A stretch of 10,793 nucleotides of DNA, taken from JBEKCP01 sp050014815. Its GTDB lineage: Bacteria > Planctomycetota > Planctomycetia > Pirellulales > Thermoguttaceae. Position 1 is the stretch's first letter. Each line of letters begins with the position of its first letter. This document shows, piece by piece, positions 5,982 through 10,793 of the stretch. A program made the position numbers and the translations under genes. The notes under the pieces were generated by a model. It saw only the letters and a program-made list of their open reading frames with translations, ran no database searches and was not told where the DNA came from. The stretch is from assembly GCA_050014815.1 (NCBI GenBank), contig JBEKCP010000385.1:1-10793 (forward strand), read 5' to 3'.

Positions 5982-6086
5982 GGTTCCCACGCTCTGCGTG
6001 GGAACCCGGCTCTCCCGACGCTCCGCGTCGAACGGGGCGACGCAAAGCGTCGCAAACAGTACGTTCCCACGCAGAGCGTGGGAACG
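5982..6086. repeat. Composite palindromic element, BIME-like, between divergent genes
   Basis: Two outer hairpins have 11-bp arms: GGTTCCCACGC/GCGTGGGAACC with loop TCT (5982-6006) and CGTTCCCACGC/GCGTGGGAACG with loop AGA (6062-6086). Their cores are exact inverted copies of each other, loop included. Between them lie two related smaller hairpins, CGACGC/GCGTCG (6016-6030) and GCGACGC/GCGTCGC with loop AAA (6037-6053). The arrangement resembles paired REP sequences (BIME). It lies in the 224 bases between the isomerase and rsmD starts, so it sits in or near both promoters. Translation of it yields spurious residues such as PTLCVGT and FPRRAWE. Confidence 0.93.
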
Positions 6087-6174
6087 AGGGTTAATGTTGC
6101 AACACGCCGCGCAACGCCTTCTCGGGCGGCATCCTCTACCGTATCATATCGAGTGTCAGAGGCAAAGCGAACCC

Positions 6175-6822
6175 ATGGGATCTCGGCCAAAGAAGAGGCC
6201 CGGCGACCGGTCGGTGTACGCTCCGGGCCGCAGGCCCCGGCAGCAGGGGGTCCAAGCGGTAGGGGTGCGGATCATCGGGGGGCGATTCCGCGGCCGCAAG
6301 CTGCAATACAGCGGCGATCCGCGGACCCGGCCCATGAAGGACCGCGTCCGCGAGGCCCTGTTCAACCTCCTCGGACCGTCCGTCAAGGGCAAGTTCGTCG
6401 TGGATCTGTTCGCCGGGACCGGGGCGATCGGCCTGGAGGCCCTCAGCCGGGGCGCCCTGGCGGCCATCCTCATCGAGCAGCACCTGCCGACCGCCCGGGA
6501 CATCCGCCGCAGCGTGGAAACGCTCGGCGTGGCGGAGGCGGTGCAAATCGTCACCGCGGATGCGTTCCTCTGGTTCCCGCGGCACCGCCCCCTTGCCGCG
6601 GAACCCTGGCTGGTCTTTTGCTCGCCCCCCTACGAGTTCTACTCGCGGCGGGCTGAGGCGATGTTGGATCTCCTCGGCGGCATGATCGAGGCCGCCCCTC
6701 GGGAGAGCATCTTTTCGGTCGAGGCGGACGAACGGTTCGATTTCGGCCGTTTGCCCTACCCCGAGGCATGGGATGTTCGGGCCTATCCTCCCGCCCAGAT
6801 TGGCCTCTACGAGAAGGATTAA
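6175..6822 (+). CDS. rsmD: 16S rRNA (guanine966-N2)-methyltransferase RsmD
   Basis: Methylates N2 of G966 in 16S rRNA using S-adenosylmethionine, during small-subunit assembly. Family landmarks are RIIGGRFRGRKL (32-43), TRPMKDRVREALFNLL (51-66) and the SAM-binding DLFAGTGAIGLEALSRGA (77-94). The motif IV position reads CSPPYEFY (149-156), where the family normally has D/N-PPF or D/N-PPY; Ser150 in place of the acidic or amide residue is unusual. The closing RAYPPAQIGLYEKD matches the family's last strand. With ATG at 6175 the protein has 215 residues and a basic 30-residue lead. GTG at 6265, directly before RIIGG, would give 185 residues, closer to the usual family start, so the start is uncertain. 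The frame upstream of 6175 runs through repeats and was rejected. A weak TATCAT at 6142-6147 could be a -10 box. Confidence 0.92.
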   Translation: MGSRPKKRPGDRSVYAPGRRPRQQGVQAVGVRIIGGRFRGRKLQYSGDPRTRPMKDRVREALFNLLGPSVKGKFVVDLFAGTGAIGLEALSRGALAAILIEQHLPTARDIRRSVETLGVAEAVQIVTADAFLWFPRHRPLAAEPWLVFCSPPYEFYSRRAEAMLDLLGGMIEAAPRESIFSVEADERFDFGRLPYPEAWDVRAYPPAQIGLYEKD

Positions 6823-6901
6823 ACTTTGATTCCCTGCCTCCGGACGGCCGATCTAATTCGATGCCGGAAGTTACGGCTTTGCGGCTGGGAGACGGTCTCA
6901 G

Positions 6902-6911
6902 GGAGGAGAGG
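6902..6911 (+). promoter_or_regulatory. Strong ribosome binding site that fixes the start at 6914
   Basis: GGAGGAGAGG ends two bases before the ATG at 6914, with its GGAGG core seven bases away. This is the clearest Shine-Dalgarno match in the window, and it supports this start for the 923-residue protein. TCTAAT at 6852-6857 could be a -10 element, but the nearest -35-like TTGATT is 20 bases away, so no promoter is called. Confidence 0.7.
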
Positions 6912-6913
6912 GC

Positions 6914-9685
6914 ATGTTCTGCCGACGGTGGGATTTCAGTTGGCCCATCCTGTTCATCCTGCTTTGCCTATTCATCCTAAGCGTCAAATTGCCGCGGGGG
7001 TGGGAACGGATTGCCAGGCGCGAACCCCTCCAGGCGGCTGTCCAAACCCCTCTGCCCGTGACCCCGGTTAAGTTGCCGGAACGTTCGGTGGTGGACCAGG
7101 AACATGCTACTTCTGGGGGTGAGTATCATTCGATTGAGCCGGCCGAGCGGATAGCGTCGCAGCCGGCGGTGACGGCGCCAGCGGATGCGGTTTCAGCCGC
7201 CCCTGCCACTCCCCCTATTTCCGCCCCGATCCCCGACCAGGGCCAAGCGGCAATTGGCCAGCCGGCGGAGACGGCGACGGCACCGGTGCCGGCCAGCCAG
7301 CCGGCAAACGAAGTGGCGTCGATCCCCGCGCCGGCCGACCGCCGAGAGACCGAGACGCCTTCCGACGACAGGGTGGTGCCGCTGCCAGCGGGCCCGGAGG
7401 CCCCGGCAATTCACGAGAAGGACGCGCAAATTGCGGGAAGCGTGCCGACTCGGCCCTCCTCGACGCCGTTGGCCCCCTTGAAGACGGAACCGCAAGCCGA
7501 AGTCGCCTATCCTGACACGGGCATGCCGGTGGTCCGGCCGTTCGTGCCGGAGCCGGCGCCGGCGGCGGTGCAATCCTCGCCGCCGCAGGCCGAGCCCCTC
7601 GCGGCCGAGCCCCGCGTGGCCGAGCCGAAGGCGGCCCAGCAGCCTGTGGGGCACGTGGAACCGGTCTGGCACGAGCCGGAGGCGCTCTTGGCCGAGATGG
7701 ATGCCTTGGCCAAGCATGAAGCGACCCGCTCCTGGGCGATCAAGACGGCGGGACTCCTCAAAGAATTGGGACCGGCGATGTCCAAGGAAGACAAGGAGGT
7801 CGCGTCAGTCCTTGACCGCCTGGAGAAACTCTCCCGCGAGGCGTTAGCGGAGGTGTCCGTGCTGGGCAATACGGCGGTAAGCCGGCAGTTGCTCCTGGCC
7901 GAGCATGCCCTTCGGCGGCGAATCTCCCTCTGGAAAGCGATTACCGAGATGGGCTCTCTGGCGGCGGCCGACGCCCAGGCCCCGGCGATGGATCCGAAGT
8001 CCATGTCGGCCTGCCTCAACGAGATCGACTCGCTGACGCGGGGCTCGGAGGAAGGCAATGCCTGGCGGAGGTACCTGTTGCTGGATGCCTTGCGGGACTG
8101 GTTGACCCGGCGGAAAACGGCCGAGGAGCGGCTGCCGGGCGACCTGGCCCAGCAAGTGCTCGGACGCATGAACCATCCCGGGATGACGTCGCACCAGCGG
8201 CAGTTCGTCGCCAGCGGACCCGTCGCGTCGCTGCACAAGGAAGTGGTCCGCCACGCCTGTACTCCCGTCAATGCCAGCCGGCTGCTGGGGGACCTGGAGC
8301 GGTACGAGCGGACCGGGCTGCCCAGCGACGCCCGGTTCCTGGCGGACGATTGCCGGTACCTGGCCGCCGGCCCCAACGAGGCGTACCGCCGCCTCGCCGA
8401 GCAGGTCGAACAGCACTACCGCAACGCGAACCTGAGAGTGGCGATCAGCGAGGACCTGCTGAACCGGATGATCCCCAAGCGTCCGGCGGAATACGCCAGG
8501 GTCGAGGACACGGTGCTCAACGTGCCCGTGCGGGGTCAGAGCCTCCTGGCCAACGAGATGGCAGTGAGGCTGGTGCCGGATCCGACCCACGTGCGGTTGG
8601 CCCTGGAGGTGAGGGGCGAGATGTCGTCGTTGACCTCTTCGACGTCGGGGCCGGCCACGTTCGTCAACGACAGCGAGTCGACGTACACGGCCCGCAAACC
8701 GATGGAAATTGACCTGAAGGGAATTACCCTGTGGGCGACGGAAGTGGAAGTGGACCACGACTCGCGCCTGCGGCGGGTCCAAACCAAGCTCGACCCGGTG
8801 CCGATCCTGGGCTCCGTCGTGCGGGGCCTTGCGGAGAGGGGGTACGAAGACAAGAAGCCGGCGGCCGACGCCGAGGTCCGTGAAAAGATCGCCGCCCGGG
8901 CCCAGGAGCGGATCGACCGGGAGACGACTGCCCAGCTTACGCAGGTGGCCCGGCAACTCCACAAGGACGTGCTGGGCCCCGTCGAGGCCCTGCTCCTGGA
9001 CCCGACGCTCTTGGGCGCCGAAACGACCCGCCAGCGGCTTGTCATGCGGATACGGCTGGCGGGCGCCGACCAGTTGGGCAGCCAGACGCCGCGTCCCCTG
9101 GCCCCGGCCGACAGTCTCGCCAGCGCCCAGATCCACGAGAGCGTGCTCAACAACGTCCTCCAGCGGCTCGATCTGGAAGGCCAGACGTTCACTCTCGCCG
9201 AGCTCCACCAGCGGATCGCCGAGCGGCTCCATCGCCCGGCGCCGAAGCCGTGCGACCCGGACCAGGAAGACGTGAAGATCACGTTTGCCGCCCAGAACGC
9301 CGTTCGGGTCCGTTGCGTGGAAGGCCGGATCGAAATTGCCCTGTCGGTGGCGAAGCTGAGCAAGCCGCCGCGGCGGTGGAAGGACTTCCAGGTCCGCGCC
9401 TTTTACCGCCCCGAGGTCCGCGGACGCTCGATCGAGCTGGTGCGCGACGGCACCATACAGTTGATCGGCTCGCGATTGAACCTGGGCTCGCAACTGGCGC
9501 TGCGGGGCGTCTTCTCCAAGGTGTTCTCGCAGAAGTCGCCTTGGAACGTGACCCCCGAGCCCTTCGTCAAGAACCCGAGGCTCGACGGCCTGGCGTTCAC
9601 GCAGTTTGCGATCGGCGAGGGGTGGATGGCCGTGGCCTTGGGCCCGGACCGCACCGCCGCCAAGCCGGCCGGGATGCGGAAGTAA
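6914..9685 (+). CDS. Membrane-anchored 923-residue unknown envelope protein
   Basis: I do not recognise a named family. Residues 9-24 (WPILFILLCLFILSV) form one membrane segment close to the N-terminus. Residues about 40-250 are a low-complexity Pro/Ala/Glu linker long enough to cross an envelope space. Residues about 252-500 are helical, opening with EPEALLAEMDALAKH. From about 504 onward the protein is strand-rich, and short helix-Asn phrases recur: LRVAISEDLLNRMIP near 507 and AQIHESVLNNVLQRL at 738. A final strand module spans roughly 787-853, running from VKITFAAQ to RDGTIQLIG. These phrases resemble lipid-binding-like envelope domains of the DUF2140/DUF2993 or TULIP type, and also the FTSDQINGWL phrase of the partial gene at 2-550; this is inference from pattern only. 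It lies 91 bases after rsmD on the same strand, has its own strong ribosome binding site, and converges on the phosphohexomutase gene. Confidence 0.85.
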   Translation: MFCRRWDFSWPILFILLCLFILSVKLPRGWERIARREPLQAAVQTPLPVTPVKLPERSVVDQEHATSGGEYHSIEPAERIASQPAVTAPADAVSAAPATPPISAPIPDQGQAAIGQPAETATAPVPASQPANEVASIPAPADRRETETPSDDRVVPLPAGPEAPAIHEKDAQIAGSVPTRPSSTPLAPLKTEPQAEVAYPDTGMPVVRPFVPEPAPAAVQSSPPQAEPLAAEPRVAEPKAAQQPVGHVEPVWHEPEALLAEMDALAKHEATRSWAIKTAGLLKELGPAMSKEDKEVASVLDRLEKLSREALAEVSVLGNTAVSRQLLLAEHALRRRISLWKAITEMGSLAAADAQAPAMDPKSMSACLNEIDSLTRGSEEGNAWRRYLLLDALRDWLTRRKTAEERLPGDLAQQVLGRMNHPGMTSHQRQFVASGPVASLHKEVVRHACTPVNASRLLGDLERYERTGLPSDARFLADDCRYLAAGPNEAYRRLAEQVEQHYRNANLRVAISEDLLNRMIPKRPAEYARVEDTVLNVPVRGQSLLANEMAVRLVPDPTHVRLALEVRGEMSSLTSSTSGPATFVNDSESTYTARKPMEIDLKGITLWATEVEVDHDSRLRRVQTKLDPVPILGSVVRGLAERGYEDKKPAADAEVREKIAARAQERIDRETTAQLTQVARQLHKDVLGPVEALLLDPTLLGAETTRQRLVMRIRLAGADQLGSQTPRPLAPADSLASAQIHESVLNNVLQRLDLEGQTFTLAELHQRIAERLHRPAPKPCDPDQEDVKITFAAQNAVRVRCVEGRIEIALSVAKLSKPPRRWKDFQVRAFYRPEVRGRSIELVRDGTIQLIGSRLNLGSQLALRGVFSKVFSQKSPWNVTPEPFVKNPRLDGLAFTQFAIGEGWMAVALGPDRTAAKPAGMRK

Positions 9686-9688
9686 GTA

Positions 9689-9711
9689 GGTCCCGCCTGC
9701 CGGGCGGGACC
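9689..9711. terminator. GC hairpin three bases after a stop codon, possible terminator
   Basis: GGTCCCGCC (9689-9697) pairs with GGCGGGACC (9703-9711) around a five-base loop, directly after the TAA of the 923-residue protein gene. The position suits a terminator or an mRNA 3' end stabiliser. There is no T-tract, so it may simply be another interspersed palindrome. Confidence 0.4.
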
Positions 9712-9715
9712 GTGA

Positions 9716-9826
9716 CGCGGGTGGCCCCGATAGCTTGCTATCGGGGCGCCGAAGGCACAAGAGGCCGCACCGGAGCCTCTTGCCGCTTGCGCGGCCCGGA
9801 TAGGCAAGCCATCCGGGCCACCCGCG
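9716..9826. repeat. Nested palindromic element with 12-bp ends
   Basis: The ends CGCGGGTGGCCC (9716-9727) and GGGCCACCCGCG (9815-9826) are exact inverted copies. Inside, overlapping the ends, are three hairpins: GCCCCGATAGC/GCTATCGGGGC with loop TT (9724-9747), CAAGAGGC/GCCTCTTG (9758-9782) and GGCCCGGAT/ATCCGGGCC (9793-9819). The 111-base unit has no coding capacity and could be a compact non-autonomous palindromic element. It occupies about a third of the 314-base gene-free stretch 9686-9999. Confidence 0.88.
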
Positions 9827-9850
9827 AGGATCAGGGGACAGGGGGCAAAT

Positions 9851-9925
9851 GCAAAATGTAAAAGTCAAAAGGCAAAATGCCGCACTCTTGCTTTTTCATT
9901 TTGCCTTTTGCATTTTACATTTTGC
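9851..9925. repeat. AT-rich imperfect inverted repeat between convergent genes
   Basis: Arms of 29 bases at 9851-9879 and 9897-9925 match at 27 positions as reverse complements, the two differences being adjacent near the middle; the loop is 17 bases. The arms are made of variations on CAAAATG and CAAAAGG, and stand out as AT-rich in a GC-rich region. The position between the converging 923-residue gene and the phosphohexomutase gene would suit a bidirectional terminator. Confidence 0.88.
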
Positions 9926-9964
9926 CTTCTTCATTCACGTGCCGCCGATGCGTGCCCGCAAACC

Positions 9965-9992
9965 GTGACCCGTGACCCCTGACCCCTGACTG
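9965..9992. repeat. Short heptamer tandem repeat (STGACCC)
   Basis: The units GTGACCC, GTGACCC, CTGACCC and a decayed CTGACTG follow each other, ending seven bases before the stop of the phosphohexomutase gene. Like the tract at 536-619 it has a seven-base period and lies at a gene 3' end. Nothing further is recognised in 9926-9964. Confidence 0.85.
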
Positions 9993-9999
9993 CTGCTCC

Positions 10000-10793
10000 C
10001 TACCTTCCCAACAGCGTCCTCAAATCGGCCTCCATCGCCGCCAGCCGTGTGGCTTGGGCCGCCTTCACCGCAGCCAGATTGCCGCCCGGCGCCGGCGGAT
10101 CGTAGGCGAACAGGTAGAATTTCACCTTCGATTCCGTGCCGGAAGGCCGCACGGCCACGTAGTTGCCCTCGGACTCCAGGTCGAGGAAAACCAGATCGCC
10201 GCGGGGGCCATCCAGCGGTGCGGTCTTCCCGCCCGGCGGTCCGACCGTGTTGCGGAGATAGTCGCGGACGCTCCCGACGGGGAGTCCCGCCAGCGTGGCC
10301 GGCGGATGGGCACGCAACTTGGCCATCAGGGCACCAGTCGCCTCCATCCCTTGTTCGCCCGGCATCGCGACGGAGAACTGCCCTTCGCGGTGGCAGCCGT
10401 ACTGGAGGAACAACTCGTCGAGCTTGCCGTCGAGCGTCTGGCCCCGGGCCTTGAGCCGGGCGGCCAATTCGGCCACCAGCATGGCGGCCACCGCGCCGTC
10501 CTTGTCGCGGACGTGATCGCCGGCCAGGAAGCCGTAAGACTCCTCCGCGCCGAACACAAAGTCCTTCGGCCCGCGAAGGTCCATCTCTCCGCCGATGTAC
10601 TTGAATCCCACCAGCAGGTTGCCGGCGGTCTGGACGCCGTAATGGTCGGCAATGCGGCGCATCAACTCGGTTGTGACCAGCGTCTTGACGATGTAGAGGC
10701 TTGCATGGAGCGTGCCGGCGGCCTGCCGGGCAGCCAGCAGCGAATCGGTCAGGAGGGCGCCGACCTGGTTGCCGGTGAGCGTGGCCCAGGCCG
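10000..10793 (-). CDS. Phosphoglucomutase/phosphomannomutase family, C-terminal part (5' end outside the window)
   Basis: An alpha-D-phosphohexomutase that moves phosphate between C1 and C6 of glucose (or C1 and C5 of a pentose) through a phosphoserine intermediate. About 263 C-terminal residues are present and the frame is open to the right edge, beginning AWATLTGNQVGALLTD. Then come VKTLVTTELMRRIADHYGV, LVGFKYIGGEM, and the sugar-binding loop FGAEESYGFLAGDHVRDKDGA (around 10495-10560). The phosphate-binding loop is RPSGTESK (around 10126-10149). The catalytic serine and metal loops lie upstream of the window. The GFKYIG and HVRDKDGA pattern resembles the PGM2/PgcA branch more than the phosphomannomutase/ManB branch, but substrate choice cannot be settled. 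A TTG at 10665 is an internal codon, not the start. The gene ends in TAG next to a heptamer repeat. Confidence 0.93.
   Translation of the reverse strand, partial: AWATLTGNQVGALLTDSLLAARQAAGTLHASLYIVKTLVTTELMRRIADHYGVQTAGNLLVGFKYIGGEMDLRGPKDFVFGAEESYGFLAGDHVRDKDGAVAAMLVAELAARLKARGQTLDGKLDELFLQYGCHREGQFSVAMPGEQGMEATGALMAKLRAHPPATLAGLPVGSVRDYLRNTVGPPGGKTAPLDGPRGDLVFLDLESEGNYVAVRPSGTESKVKFYLFAYDPPAPGGNLAAVKAAQATRLAAMEADLRTLLGR

Noticed and set aside
6768..7071. Small plus-strand frames spanning the rsmD to 923-residue-protein junction
   Set aside because: They overlap known coding sequence in other frames, and the strong ribosome binding site points to the ATG at 6914.
7844..9868. A 674-codon open frame on the minus strand
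   Set aside because: It lies opposite the 923-residue gene and begins in the repeat region. It shows no recognisable motif, and its Arg/Gly/Leu-rich composition is typical of antisense frames in GC-rich DNA. The plus-strand frame has a ribosome binding site and a membrane segment.
10000..10665. Phosphohexomutase as a complete gene starting at TTG 10665
   Set aside because: The frame continues upstream with conserved family sequence (LTGNQVGALLTD, VKTLVTTEL) to the window edge, so TTG is an internal Leu codon.

Overview
The window is a GC-rich stretch of bacterial chromosome that most resembles Planctomycetota, probably the Pirellulales or a relative. That placement is inference. It rests on the kind of conserved unknown envelope proteins present, on a stand-alone LigD-type 3'-phosphoesterase domain protein, and on the many short palindromic and heptamer repeats between genes. 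There is no rRNA, tRNA, CRISPR array, transposase or phage gene.

Layout. At the left edge is the 3' part of a plus-strand unknown protein (2-550). It runs into a 12-unit heptamer repeat and meets a convergent minus-strand LigD phosphoesterase-like gene (664-1020). A hairpin-rich gene-free stretch of 448 bases follows. Next comes a run of minus-strand genes, read from right to left: secreted cyclophilin-type peptidyl-prolyl isomerase (5950-4802), the tRNA methylthiotransferase mtaB (4778-3441), a secreted protein with two SPOR-like units (3282-2110), and the nucleotide-pool phosphatase rdgB (2092-1469). The gaps of 23 and 17 bases make isomerase-mtaB and SPOR-protein-rdgB likely transcription units. 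Divergently, rsmD (6175-6822) and a 923-residue membrane-anchored unknown protein (6914-9685) run on the plus strand. That unit converges on the 3' part of a phosphoglucomutase/phosphomannomutase gene (10793-10000, minus).

Functionally the window mixes housekeeping genes (tRNA and rRNA modification, dNTP sanitation, protein folding, sugar phosphate metabolism) with three envelope or secreted proteins of unknown role. I see no defence, secretion or biosynthetic cluster.

The most distinctive feature is the repeat content. There are GC palindromes in clusters (1181-1393, 5982-6086, 9689-9826), a 12-bp word that occurs three times around mtaB and supplies its stop codon, a repeat-like segment inside the mtaB reading frame, heptamer tracts at or near two gene 3' ends, and an AT-rich inverted repeat between convergent genes. 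The 923-residue protein is the best candidate for an undescribed component. Several open reading frames extend upstream into these repeats, so their longest possible starts should not be used.
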